Assembly: GCF_000203915.1 (NCBI RefSeq) | Contig: NC_008390.1 | Location: 1 to 64,000 of the forward strand | Direction of reading: 5' to 3' | Length of the DNA: 64,000 nucleotides | DNA from: Burkholderia ambifaria AMMD | GTDB lineage: Bacteria > Pseudomonadota > Gammaproteobacteria > Burkholderiales > Burkholderiaceae | Shown: positions 24,251 to 33,325 of the stretch, piece by piece | Layout of the letters: the number at the start of each line of letters is the position of its first letter | How positions within the stretch are numbered: the first letter of the stretch is position 1 | Made by a program: the position numbers and the translations under genes | Notes under the pieces: model-generated | Database searches by the model: none | Told to the model about the DNA's origin: nothing | The model's input: only the letters and a program-made list of their open reading frames with translations

Positions 24251-25480
24251 ATGAGCCTCCTTGCATCCCAGCTTCAGCGCCGTTACCAGGACGTGCGCGC
24301 CCATAGCATCGCGTTGACCGCGACGCTATCCGCCGAAGACCAGGCCGTGCAGTCGATGCCCGACGCGAGTCCGGTGAAATGGCATCTCGCGCATACGACC
24401 TGGTTCTTCGAAACCGTCGTGCTGATGCGCCGCGTGCCCGGCTACGCGCCGTTCGACGCAGCCTTCCAGTTTCTCTTCAATTCCTATTACGAAGCGCTCG
24501 GCCCGCGCCATCCGCGGCCGCAGCGCGGGCTGCTCACGCGTCCGTCGCTCGATGACGTGCATGCGTACCGGCAGTACGTCGACGAAGCGATGCTGCGCGC
24601 GCTCGACGATGCCGATCCGGCGTTGCTCGCCGCGATCGCGCCCGAGATCGAGCTGGGCCTGCATCACGAGCAGCAGCATCAGGAGTTGATCGTCACGGAC
24701 ATGCTGCATGCGTTCTCGTGCAACCCGTTGAAGCCTGCCTTCCGGCCACGCGACGGCGCCGCCACGCACGCCGCGCTGGCTGCGGGCGACGCAGGCCCGT
24801 TGCGCTGGCTGCATCAGCCGGGCGGGCTCGTCGAGATCGGCCACGACGGCGACGCGTTCTCGTTCGACAACGAACGGCCGCGTCATACGGCGCTGGTGCG
24901 ACCGTGCGAGATCGCGAACCGTCTCGTGACGAATGCGGAATTCGCGGCCTTCATCGCCGACGGCGGCTATGAACGCCCCGAATACTGGCTGTCCGACGGA
25001 TGGGCAACGGTGCAGCGGGAAGGGTGGTCGGCGCCCCCGTACTGGATGCCCGACGACGACGGCGATGCCAAATCCGTCCATGCATGGCGCGCGTTCGGCC
25101 TGCACGGCGTGGAACCGCTCGCGCCAGATGCGCCCGTCTGCCATGTGAGTTTTTACGAAGCGGCCGCCTATGCGGAATGGGCCGGCGCACGCTTGCCGAC
25201 GGAGTTCGAATGGGAAGCCGCGTTCGGTTCGGACGGCATGCAGCAGATGCTCGGGCACGTGTGGCAGTGGACGCGTTCGTCCTACGAGCCGTATCCGGGC
25301 TTTCGGCCGCTCGCCGGGGTGGCTGCCGAATACAACGGCAAGTTCATGGTCGGCCAGCAGGTCCTGCGCGGCAGCAGCATCGCGACGCCGCCGGGGCACG
25401 AACGGCCGACGTACCGCAATTTCTTTCCGCCGGCCGCGCGCTGGCAATTCACGGGAGTGCGACTTGCGCGAGACGTCTGA
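24251..25480 (+). CDS. egtB: Ergothioneine biosynthesis sulfoxide synthase EgtB
   Basis: Non-heme iron enzyme that joins a thiol donor to hercynine in ergothioneine synthesis. The 409 residues have an N-terminal DinB-like domain with iron-ligand histidines in HLAHTTWFFE and HHEQQHQE, then a C-terminal formylglycine-enzyme-like domain (GGYERPEYWLSDGW, ARLPTEFEWE, LRGSSIATPPGHERPTYRNF). ATG at 24251 is chosen by family similarity; a GTG at 24236 is an alternative. egtD overlaps its end. Confidence 0.92.
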   Translation: MSLLASQLQRRYQDVRAHSIALTATLSAEDQAVQSMPDASPVKWHLAHTTWFFETVVLMRRVPGYAPFDAAFQFLFNSYYEALGPRHPRPQRGLLTRPSLDDVHAYRQYVDEAMLRALDDADPALLAAIAPEIELGLHHEQQHQELIVTDMLHAFSCNPLKPAFRPRDGAATHAALAAGDAGPLRWLHQPGGLVEIGHDGDAFSFDNERPRHTALVRPCEIANRLVTNAEFAAFIADGGYERPEYWLSDGWATVQREGWSAPPYWMPDDDGDAKSVHAWRAFGLHGVEPLAPDAPVCHVSFYEAAAYAEWAGARLPTEFEWEAAFGSDGMQQMLGHVWQWTRSSYEPYPGFRPLAGVAAEYNGKFMVGQQVLRGSSIATPPGHERPTYRNFFPPAARWQFTGVRLARDV

Positions 25481-26477
25481 CCTGACGGCCACGAGCGGTG
25501 GCCTGCAACCCGCCCGCGATTCGCGGCCGAGCGCGTTCGAGCGCGACCTGATCGACGGACTGTCGCGCACGCCGCGCAGCATTTCGCCGAAATACTTCTA
25601 CGATGCGGCCGGCTCCGCGCTGTTCGATCGCATCTGCGAACTGCCCGAGTATTACCCGACGCGCACAGAGCTCGGCATCCTGCGCGACCGCGCGGCGGAG
25701 ATCGTGCGGCGCGTCGGCCCGCATGCGGACATCGTCGAATTCGGCGCGGGCTCGCTCGAGAAGATCCGCGTGCTGCTCGACGCATGCGCGGACAACTACG
25801 CGAACGCGCCTGCGCGCTACGTGCCGATCGACATCTCGGCCGACTACCTGCACGGCGCCGCGGCGCGGCTGCGTGCCGCGTATCCGTGGCTCGACGTCGC
25901 GCCGATCGCGGCCGACTACACGAAGGCCGAACAACTCGCGGAGCTGACCGAAACGCCGCGCCGGCGCATCGGCTTCTTCCCCGGCTCGACGATCGGCAAC
26001 TTCTCGCCGGAGGAAGCCGACGCGTTCCTGCGCGACGCCGCGCGGCTGTTGCGCGGCGGCGGCTTGCTGGTCGGCGCGGATCTCGTGAAGGACGAGCGCA
26101 CGCTCCACGACGCGTACAACGACGCGCAGGGCGTGACCGCGCAGTTCAACCTGAACCTGCTCGCCCGCGCGAATGCGGAACTTGGCGCGGACTTCGATCT
26201 CGACGCGTTCTCGCACTGCGCGTTCTACGATCGCGAGCGGCAGCGCATCGAGATGCATCTCGTCAGCGATATCGCGCAGACGGTGCATGTGCGCGGCCAT
26301 GTGTTCCGCTTCGACGCCGGCGAGCGCATCCACACGGAGAACTCGCACAAGTTCACGATCGACGGCTTCCATGCGATCGCACGGCGTGCGGGCTTCGAGC
26401 CCGACACCGTGTGGACCGATGCGGACAACCTGTTCAGCGTGCACTGGCTGCGCAGCGTCGACGATATCCGCGCTTGA
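25464..26477 (+). CDS. egtD: L-histidine N-alpha-methyltransferase EgtD
   Basis: SAM-dependent enzyme that trimethylates histidine to hercynine, the first step of ergothioneine synthesis. The 337 residues contain SISPKYFYDAAGSALFDRIC, the SAM-binding VEFGAGSLEK, FFPGSTIGNF and the C-terminal ENSHKFTIDGF block. No ATG or GTG is in frame before the conserved region, so the start is probably the TTG at 25464, with GGGAG upstream, overlapping egtB by 17 bases. The overlap implies coupled translation. Confidence 0.9.
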   Translation: MRETSDLTATSGGLQPARDSRPSAFERDLIDGLSRTPRSISPKYFYDAAGSALFDRICELPEYYPTRTELGILRDRAAEIVRRVGPHADIVEFGAGSLEKIRVLLDACADNYANAPARYVPIDISADYLHGAAARLRAAYPWLDVAPIAADYTKAEQLAELTETPRRRIGFFPGSTIGNFSPEEADAFLRDAARLLRGGGLLVGADLVKDERTLHDAYNDAQGVTAQFNLNLLARANAELGADFDLDAFSHCAFYDRERQRIEMHLVSDIAQTVHVRGHVFRFDAGERIHTENSHKFTIDGFHAIARRAGFEPDTVWTDADNLFSVHWLRSVDDIRA

Positions 26478-26501
26478 GGTTGTTGGGTTGTTGGGTTGTT
26501 G
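26478..26501 (+). repeat. Short tandem repeat after egtD
   Basis: Three perfect copies of the eight-base unit GGTTGTTG begin immediately after the egtD stop codon. No function seen; slippage-prone. Confidence 0.8.
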
Positions 26502-26773
26502 AGTCGTTGCGGACCGCGCGCACGGCGTGCGTGCGGTGCGTGTGCTGCCCGTGTCGCCGCGACGCGAATCGGCAAAACTTCCCGCCTTTATCGATTCGAC
26601 GCGCCTTTGCAACGGCGTGTCGAATCACTCGTCATCCTTGTCCCGCAAGGCTTCGCGGCCACCCGTAATCGCCCGTTACCGCTCTCGCAGACCGGTTTCA
26701 CCTGTGTCGGCACAGGGTGCCTAGACTCCGAACCGTATTCACATGAAGCACGACACGTGCAGGGAGTCGCGAG

Positions 26774-27076
26774 ATGAGCAAGAAACTTATTCTCGGTGCA
26801 GTTCTCGGTGTAGCGGCGCTGGCAGCTTCAGGCGTCGCATCGGCCCACGTCGACCTGTCGGTCGGCATCGGCGTGCCGGGCGCCTATGCGGCGCCGGCGC
26901 CCGTCTATGTGGCGCCGCCGCCGCCGGTCGTGTACGCGCCGGTGGGTTACCGTGACGACGACTGGCGTGCGCGCGAATGGCGAGAACACGAATGGCGCCG
27001 CCGTGAATGGCGCGAGCACGAGTGGCGTGAGCGCCGCTGGCATGACCGCGGCGGCTGGCGCGGTGGCTGGAACTGA
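26774..27076 (+). CDS. Small secreted protein with Pro/Val and Trp/Arg/Glu repeats
   Basis: 100 residues of unknown function. A signal peptide is clear (MSKKLILGAVLGVAALAA, cleavage after ASA). The mature part has a PXPV-like segment (APAPVYVAPPPPVVYAP) followed by repeated EW(R)REHEWR units, giving a highly charged aromatic tail. Proteins of this style are common in Burkholderia and are presumed periplasmic or surface exposed. A GGGAG ribosome site precedes the ATG. Confidence 0.75.
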   Translation: MSKKLILGAVLGVAALAASGVASAHVDLSVGIGVPGAYAAPAPVYVAPPPPVVYAPVGYRDDDWRAREWREHEWRRREWREHEWRERRWHDRGGWRGGWN

Positions 27077-27100
27077 ACCCGCTAACCGGTTCACGAGAAC

Positions 27101-27136
27101 GCGATCACGACGACGACGCATCATGAGCGTGATCGC
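27101..27136. terminator. Inverted repeat after the secreted protein gene
   Basis: Nine-base arms GCGATCACG / CGTGATCGC around an 18-base loop, 25 bases after the stop. No T-run, so termination is uncertain. Confidence 0.35.
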
Positions 27137-27313
27137 ATGACGCCCGTTTGATGACGGCCGGCCGCGCGGTTCGCCGATGCGGCCGATACCGGGCCAATTG
27201 ATCTGACGAATTGGCGCTCGCGCGCATCGTTACGATCATTTACAACGTCGAGCACCACGCAAACCGCGCGTTCGTAGAATGCAATCACTCGAACGCGCTC
27301 CAGGGAGCCAACA

Positions 27314-27688
27314 ATGAAAACGCAACGATATCTGTCGGTGCTGGCAGCCGCGCTGCTCGCACTCGGTGCCGTTTCCGCGAATGCGGCGGCCGGCGGCAAT
27401 GGTGGTGGTGGCGGCAACGGCGGCGGTCATGGCGCGGGCGGCTCCGGCGGCAACGCGGGCGGCATGTCCGGTGGCCACATGAGCGGCCAAGCGCTGAGCA
27501 ACTCGAACGGCTTCCAGTCAGGCGACCGCGACAAGGGCCTCGCGCGAGCCGCCGATCGTTCCGACACGATCGCCGATCGTGCGGGTACGCAGCCGGGCCA
27601 TGCTCACAGCCAAACGCACGGCCATACCGCGCATGCATCGACGTCCACGCATCACGCGCATCGCAAGGCATTCGGCCACACGCTGTAA
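27314..27688 (+). CDS. Secreted Gly-rich, His-rich small protein
   Basis: 124 residues, function unknown. A signal peptide (about residues 1-25, ending SANAAA) is followed by a Gly/Asn/His low-complexity stretch (GGNGGGGGNGGGHG), a short mixed segment (NSNGFQSGDRDKGLARAADR) and a His-rich C-terminus (HSQTHGHTAH). Metal binding is conceivable but unproven. A CAGGGAG ribosome site precedes the ATG and a terminator follows. Confidence 0.75.
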   Translation: MKTQRYLSVLAAALLALGAVSANAAAGGNGGGGGNGGGHGAGGSGGNAGGMSGGHMSGQALSNSNGFQSGDRDKGLARAADRSDTIADRAGTQPGHAHSQTHGHTAHASTSTHHAHRKAFGHTL

Positions 27689-27709
27689 GCGCAGCGCTGC
27701 ATGGCACGG

Positions 27710-27733
27710 AAGGGCGCTTCGGCGCCCTTTTTT
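27710..27733 (+). terminator. Rho-independent terminator
   Basis: AGGGCGC / GCGCCCT stem with TTCG tetraloop followed by TTTTTT, just after the Gly-rich secreted protein gene. Confidence 0.9.
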
Positions 27734-27880
27734 CATGCCGGCCGCGCCAGGCATCGACCCCGATTTGCAACCAGCCGTAACCTCACGCAGGAACGCGCGA
27801 GGATACAGATCGTTTTCATGCGAATGACGGGCGGCTCAGCTCCCGCAGCGATGAGCATCGGCATCGCTGCCCGGCCCATG

Positions 27881-27907
27881 AAAAAAGGGCGGCTCATCGC
27901 CGCCCTT
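27881..27907 (-). terminator. Terminator of the mod-res operon
   Basis: Minus strand AAGGGCGG / CCGCCCTT stem with a seven-base loop followed by TTTT, directly after the res stop codon at 27912. Confidence 0.88.
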
Positions 27908-27911
27908 CGTT

Positions 27912-30900
27912 TCAGCGTCCCGCGCTCGCCAGCGGGGCGACGGTTGCAGCAGGCTCGAACAACGCATCCGCCTGCCTGACGCGCACGAATCGCGCGGCAT
28001 CTTCCCCATCCACCAACGCACGGAAATGCGCTTCACCGCACGCGAGCTTCGCGCGCTCGTGCTCGCTCGTCACGTCGCCATCGGCATTCGGCGTATCGAC
28101 GACGAAATACAGCCGCTCGCCGTCATCCTGCTCCGCGAGCACGGCCCAGTCCGGGTGATAGCTGCCGAGCGGCGTCGGCACGCGGAACCACGCGGGCAGC
28201 TTCGCGTACAGCTTCACGCCGTCGTGTGCTTCCAGCGCATCGGCGAACGCACGTTCCGCGTCGGTCTCGCACACGACGGCCTCGTGGATCGACTTGCGCG
28301 CATCGGGACGCAGGTTGCGCAGATACCCGGTCAGCGCCTCGCTCTCGAACGATTCGAGCGCATGCACGTTGCGCTCGCCGAGCCTGCGGTACGCGATGCC
28401 CGCGACCAGCGCGAGCCGCTTGCAGCGGTTGATCGCGTCGGCGGCCAGCGCGATGAACTGCTGCGGATTCACGCGGAAATCGTCGAGCCGGCCGCTGTCG
28501 GCCAGGATCGTCGCGAGCGAGCGGCGCGTGAGCTGCGTGCGGTCCTGCAGCTCGGTGAGCAGATCGGGCAGCGGCAGCTCGCCTTCGTCGATCAGCACCG
28601 TGCCCGCGCCGGCCACCTCGACCGCCTCGATGCCGGCCTTGCCGATGTCGATCTCGGCCTTGCGCCACTGCAGCCGGGCGCGCGCGATGTCCGGCGCGTC
28701 GCGCAGCGCGGCCGTGCAGTCGCGCACGAGCTTCGCGTTGTCGAACTCGACGCTGTACACGGTGCGGTGGCGGATACGGTCCCACAGTGCGCGGAAGTCG
28801 TCGCCGAACACGACGGCCTTGCCCGACGCGTCGCGGCGCAACGCGATCGCGCGCCGCTCGTCCGCATTGCGCACGGCGAAGCGGCCCGACAGCTTGCGCA
28901 GCGTCGCGACGATCGGCGCGCGCAGCGTCTCGAACGCCTCGGGCAGCACGAGCGCGCTCTGGCGCAGCGCGTCCTTGAGCCGATCGAGCACCTTGCCCTG
29001 CGCGTCGACGTAGCCCTGCTCGTGCAGATGCGTCCACAGCACGCGCGACAGCTCGATGCCGAGCGCATGCGCGGGCCCGTCGCCTTCCTGCACCGGCAGC
29101 GCCGCGAACTGGTGTTCCTCGACGATCCCGAAGCGAATGCCCGTATCGGCCTCGATTTCCTTCTGCAGATTCTCGGCAAACGACTCGTAGCGCTCGGTCG
29201 CGATCACGGTCAGCGTGTTCACGCCCGGGTCGCGCACGCGCTCGCCGTCCTGGTCGACGGCAAGGCGCAGCCCGCGGCCGAGCGTCTGGCGGCGCTCGCG
29301 CTCGGTCTGGATATCGCGCAGCGTGCAGATCTGGAACACGTTCGGGTTGTCCCAGCCTTCCTTCAGCGCCGAGTGCGAGAAGATGAACTTCAGCGGCGTG
29401 TCGAACGACAGTAGCGCTTCCTTCTCGCGCATGATGAGGCCGTACGCGCGCTCCGCGTTCTCGCGTGCGGCGGCGCTGCTCTCGCTCGTGTCGGTCCAGC
29501 CGCCCTTGCGGTCGATCGAGAAGTAGCCGTTGTGCGCGCGCTCGACCTCGAGCGCGACGTCGACGCCGTCGAACAGCGCACGGTAAGCCGGCACGCGGGC
29601 CGCGCGCGCATATTCCTCTTCGAAGATCAGCGCGTAGTCGCCCTTCACGGGCATCCCGTTCTCGTCGTAGCGGCGATAGCGCTCAACCGAATCGACGAAG
29701 AACAGCGACAGCACCTTCACGCCGCGCTCGGCCAGCCGCAATTCCTTGTCGAGATGCTCGCGGATCGTGCGGCGGATCATCTCGCGCTGCACGGCGAGCG
29801 TGTCGATGTCGCCGAACGCCTCGCCGAGCGACAGGAACGCCTCGCCTTCCGGATGGCGCAGCTCGACGTACTCGGCACCCTTCACCGCATGGACTTCGCC
29901 GACCCGCAGCCCTGCATACAGCGCGCGCTTCGTCAGGCGTTCGAGATCGTCGCCGTCGGTCGCCGACACGATCTGGCGCTTCACGCCGGCCGCGGTCGCG
30001 ACGTCCAGCTCGATGCGCGCGCTGATCGCGCCGCGCCGGTTCGACACGCCGACGAGCCGCACGTACGGCTTGTTGTGCGCATCCTCGACGATCGCCGACG
30101 CGATCTCGATCTGCTTGACGAGCTTGCGCTCGTACGCATCGACCGCGTCGAGCCGGTACACCATGTGATGACGGTCGACGTGCGTCGCCGAATAGCGCAG
30201 CGTGCAAAGCGGCGCCATCGCGGCGAGCGCTTCGCGCCCGCGCCCCTCGAGCCCGCCGTCGACGCTCTGCGGCTCGTCGACGATCACGATCGGCCGCGTC
30301 GCGCGGATCAGGTCGATCGGCTTCTCGCCGCCGGTCTTCTCGCTGTCCTTGTAGAGGTTGTTGATCTCCTTCTTGTTGATCGCGGCAACCGTCATCACCA
30401 TGATCTGGATCGCCGCGCTCGCCGCGAAGTGGCGCACCTGGCCGAGCTTCGCGGAGTCATACAGGAAGTAGTCGTACGGCACGCCCGCATACAGCGCGCG
30501 GAAATGGTCCTCGGTGATCGACAGCGTCTTGTGCACGCCTTCCTTGATCGCGATCGACGGCACGACGATCACGAACTTCGTGAAGCCGTAGCGGCGGTTC
30601 AACTCGAAGATCGTGCGCAGGTAAACGTAGGTCTTGCCGGTGCCGGTCTCCATCTCGACGGTGAAGTCGCGCGAGCCGGGCAGGCCGGACGGCGGCAGCC
30701 CGCCGCGCAGCTGCACGTCGGCGAGATTGCGCGCGAGCGCGTCGTCGGTCAGCGACAGCCGGTTGCCGACGCCTTGCTCCGACACCGCGAAGCCGAGCGA
30801 GCCTTGCGCGGCGGCCGTCGTGCCGGGCGCGGCGTTCGCGAGCACGCTGAAGTCGCCGCGATACGATTCCTGGCCGCGAAACAGGTCGCAGACGGCGTCG

Positions 30901-30947
30901 ATCGCCTCGCGCTGGTAGTCGAGATCCGCTTCGAAATGCAGCCGCAT
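27912..30947 (-). CDS. res: Type III restriction enzyme, Res helicase-nuclease subunit
   Basis: Superfamily 2 translocase/nuclease subunit that cuts DNA together with Mod. The 1011 residues include Walker A METGTGKTYV, the type III-specific DEPQ box (IVIVDEPQSVDGG), RYSATHVD and the motif VI region (RRQTLGRGLRL). The C-terminal nuclease region has HPDWAVL, but the usual second half (VVETKG in relatives) reads VVDTPNADGD, so the acidic residue is changed and the catalytic lysine is absent. Cutting may therefore be lost. The true start at 30947 overlaps the mod stop (TGATG); the longer frame is shadow. Confidence 0.9.
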   Translation of the reverse strand: MRLHFEADLDYQREAIDAVCDLFRGQESYRGDFSVLANAAPGTTAAAQGSLGFAVSEQGVGNRLSLTDDALARNLADVQLRGGLPPSGLPGSRDFTVEMETGTGKTYVYLRTIFELNRRYGFTKFVIVVPSIAIKEGVHKTLSITEDHFRALYAGVPYDYFLYDSAKLGQVRHFAASAAIQIMVMTVAAINKKEINNLYKDSEKTGGEKPIDLIRATRPIVIVDEPQSVDGGLEGRGREALAAMAPLCTLRYSATHVDRHHMVYRLDAVDAYERKLVKQIEIASAIVEDAHNKPYVRLVGVSNRRGAISARIELDVATAAGVKRQIVSATDGDDLERLTKRALYAGLRVGEVHAVKGAEYVELRHPEGEAFLSLGEAFGDIDTLAVQREMIRRTIREHLDKELRLAERGVKVLSLFFVDSVERYRRYDENGMPVKGDYALIFEEEYARAARVPAYRALFDGVDVALEVERAHNGYFSIDRKGGWTDTSESSAAARENAERAYGLIMREKEALLSFDTPLKFIFSHSALKEGWDNPNVFQICTLRDIQTERERRQTLGRGLRLAVDQDGERVRDPGVNTLTVIATERYESFAENLQKEIEADTGIRFGIVEEHQFAALPVQEGDGPAHALGIELSRVLWTHLHEQGYVDAQGKVLDRLKDALRQSALVLPEAFETLRAPIVATLRKLSGRFAVRNADERRAIALRRDASGKAVVFGDDFRALWDRIRHRTVYSVEFDNAKLVRDCTAALRDAPDIARARLQWRKAEIDIGKAGIEAVEVAGAGTVLIDEGELPLPDLLTELQDRTQLTRRSLATILADSGRLDDFRVNPQQFIALAADAINRCKRLALVAGIAYRRLGERNVHALESFESEALTGYLRNLRPDARKSIHEAVVCETDAERAFADALEAHDGVKLYAKLPAWFRVPTPLGSYHPDWAVLAEQDDGERLYFVVDTPNADGDVTSEHERAKLACGEAHFRALVDGEDAARFVRVRQADALFEPAATVAPLASAGR

Positions 30948-32965
30948 CACAGGCTCCGCACGCGCTTCACGCCGTGCTGCTCGAGCAGCGCGGCGAGATT
31001 GAGCTTCGCGACGTCGTCGACGAAGCCGCTGTCGCGGAACAGGCACGTGACGTCGCGCGTCGCACCGGTCGCATCGAGCAGCTCGACGATGCCGTCCGAG
31101 AGCGGGCCCGCGTCGTCGCGCGAAATGCGCGCATCGAAGCACGCGACGATCGAGCGGCCGATCAGATGCACGGTCTTGCCGGCGACCCAGTGATGCTCGA
31201 CCGGCGTGCACAGGTCGAGGCCGAGCTTCAGCGTCAGCTCGGCGAGCAGGTCGTCCTCGCTGCGGCCGGTCTTCACGTGCTCGACGGACGCGAACAGCGC
31301 GTGGTCGAAGTCGTCGCGGCGCGGATCCCATTCGATCACGTTGGTCGTGTCGAGCCGGTACACGCGGAAACCGAGGTCGCCATAGCTTTCCGGATAGTCG
31401 CGCGCGACCTGCTGCGCGGCGCGGCGCAGGCGTTCCTTCGTGATCTCGGCGAGCGTCGTCGGCTTCTTCAGCTTCGCGCAGAAATCGGCGGCCGCGAGCT
31501 GCGTCTTGTCGCGCCGGTCGAGCGTCTCGGGCAGTTGCACGAGGATGTAGCGGCGCGCGCCGCCGTCGGTCGCGTTCACCTGCATCACCGCGTGGCCGGT
31601 CGAGCCGGAGCCCGCGAAGCAGTCGAGCACGATGTCGTCGCCGCGCGTGCACCAGCCGATCACGGCCGCCGCGAAATCGACCGGCTTCGGCTGGTCGAAC
31701 GGGATGCCGAGCGTCTTCAGCAGCGCGTCGTCGGAGCCGGCGAACGGCAGCACCGACGGCACGTTCTCGTACATGTTCTCGTCGAGGTAGTAGATCCGCT
31801 GCGGCTGCGTGGTTTCATCCGGGCCGAATTCGATCTGGCCGCGCTCGATCAGCGCTTGCATCGTCGCGGGCGGATTGCGCCAGCCGCGGGCCGGCATCGC
31901 GCACGGCTTGCCGGTGACCGGGTGGATCAGCGGCGTGAAATACTCTTCCGGCGCCTTCTTCTTGTTCGGCCACGCCATCGACACGAGGCGGTACACGCGC
32001 CCGTCAGCCGACAGCCGGTCGTACATCACCTCGCCGCCGGACAGGTTGGTCTGCGCCTTCATCCACGCGCGGTACGCCTTCTGCGCGTCCTTCGCGTTGC
32101 CGCTGCGGTACACCGCGTCGTGCGCGGCGTCGAGCATGCGCTGCGCGTTACGCTTCGGGCGCTTCAGCGGCGCCTGTTCGAGCAGCGTCTCGGCGTTGCG
32201 CGCGAACAGCACCAGCGATTCGTGCTGGTACGCGACGCCGCGCGCGTCGCCCTTCGGATTGCGCTTGTCCCACACGGCCACGCCGAGCTCGTTCTCCTCG
32301 CCGAAGATCTCGCGCAGCATCAGCACGAGCGCATGCACCTCGTGCTCGTCGATGTGCACGGCGATCAGCCCTTCGTCGGACAGCAGCGCGTGCGCGAGCT
32401 TCAGGCGCGGATACATCATGTTCAGCCAGTCGGTATGGAACCGGCCGTTCGCCTCGGTATTGGTGCTGCGCTTCACGCCGCCGTCGGTCTGGCCCGTCAT
32501 CGCCAGGTAGTGGCGGATGCTGTCGCTGAAGTCGTCCGGATAGACGAAATCGCTGCCGGTGTTGTACGGCGGGTCGATGTAGACGAGCTTCACCTTGCCC
32601 GCGTAGCTCTTGTGCAGCAGCTTCATCACGTCGAGGTTGTCGCCCTCGATCACGAGATGGCGCGTGTCGTCCCAGGCGACGCTGTCGTCGGGGCAGGGGC
32701 GCAATGTGCCCGTCGACGGCGTGAGCGCGGCCTGGCGCGCGCTGCGCTTGCCGTGCCAGTGGAAGCCGTAGCGCTCGTCGGCGGCGCCGACGGTGCGCTC
32801 GCCGACCAGCGCCTTCAGCACGTCGACGTCGACCGACGCGCCGTCCGGGCCTTCGGTCACGAGTTCGGGGAACAGCGCCTTCAGGCGCGCGACGTTGTCG
32901 GCGATGAAATCCGTCGACATCGCCTGCGGGCTCTCCGCATCGAGTTTCTGCATCGTTTTTTCCAT
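30947..32965 (-). CDS. mod: Type III DNA methyltransferase, Mod subunit
   Basis: Recognises the target site and methylates adenine, giving protection and specificity to the type III system. The 672 residues carry the catalytic DPPYNTG motif near residue 130, the SAM-binding motif DCFAGSGSTGHAV near 445, and the order of a beta-class N6-adenine methyltransferase. The region between (about 240-400) is the likely target-recognition domain. Codon use matches the host, so it appears well ameliorated. MQKLD at 32953 is an alternative start. Confidence 0.92.
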   Translation of the reverse strand: MEKTMQKLDAESPQAMSTDFIADNVARLKALFPELVTEGPDGASVDVDVLKALVGERTVGAADERYGFHWHGKRSARQAALTPSTGTLRPCPDDSVAWDDTRHLVIEGDNLDVMKLLHKSYAGKVKLVYIDPPYNTGSDFVYPDDFSDSIRHYLAMTGQTDGGVKRSTNTEANGRFHTDWLNMMYPRLKLAHALLSDEGLIAVHIDEHEVHALVLMLREIFGEENELGVAVWDKRNPKGDARGVAYQHESLVLFARNAETLLEQAPLKRPKRNAQRMLDAAHDAVYRSGNAKDAQKAYRAWMKAQTNLSGGEVMYDRLSADGRVYRLVSMAWPNKKKAPEEYFTPLIHPVTGKPCAMPARGWRNPPATMQALIERGQIEFGPDETTQPQRIYYLDENMYENVPSVLPFAGSDDALLKTLGIPFDQPKPVDFAAAVIGWCTRGDDIVLDCFAGSGSTGHAVMQVNATDGGARRYILVQLPETLDRRDKTQLAAADFCAKLKKPTTLAEITKERLRRAAQQVARDYPESYGDLGFRVYRLDTTNVIEWDPRRDDFDHALFASVEHVKTGRSEDDLLAELTLKLGLDLCTPVEHHWVAGKTVHLIGRSIVACFDARISRDDAGPLSDGIVELLDATGATRDVTCLFRDSGFVDDVAKLNLAALLEQHGVKRVRSL

Positions 32966-33219
32966 CGGAGCCCGGCCGCGTGCGCCAGGACGTCGGGCGC
33001 ACTCACGGCACCGGCGGCAATGGCCGCCCGGGCAAACCCGAAACGCTAGCGAGTCGGTCGGCGCAGGTCAAGCACCGATGCGAGGCGATCGTGCGCGTAT
33101 TGGCCGCGATCGCCCGTCCCGCGGGCCGCAAGCGGTTTCGGAAGGGGTGTCGTGGCAGTGGCTGGCGGGCGTCTGGCGCGGCCTGCCGTGCGGGCTGAAA
33201 ACGAGGGCCGAAAACGACG
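32966..33219. other. Intergenic region upstream of mod
   Basis: No gene supported. It holds the mod promoter region, with no convincing -35/-10 pair, and sequence leading to the porin terminator. Confidence 0.35.
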
Positions 33220-33258
33220 AAAAAAAGGGCACGGTCGGCGCAGTGCGCCGGCGTGCCC
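33220..33258 (-). terminator. Porin gene terminator
   Basis: Minus strand GGGCACG ... CGTGCCC with further internal pairing, followed by TTTTTTT, about 70 bases after the porin stop. Confidence 0.85.
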
Positions 33259-33325
33259 GCATGGAGCATCCCCGATGGGGGGTCAGGCGGGGCCTGACGG
33301 CCCTGCCCGGATGGCCGTCCCGAGG

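Noticed and set aside
27101..27136. CRISPR-like or REP-like repeat from the GCGATCACG inverted repeat
   Set aside because: It is a single hairpin; no repeated array with spacers exists anywhere in the window.
29532..33049. Long plus-strand frames opposite the type III restriction genes
   Set aside because: Shadow translation of GC-rich genes; composition is Arg/Asp/His-rich without motifs.
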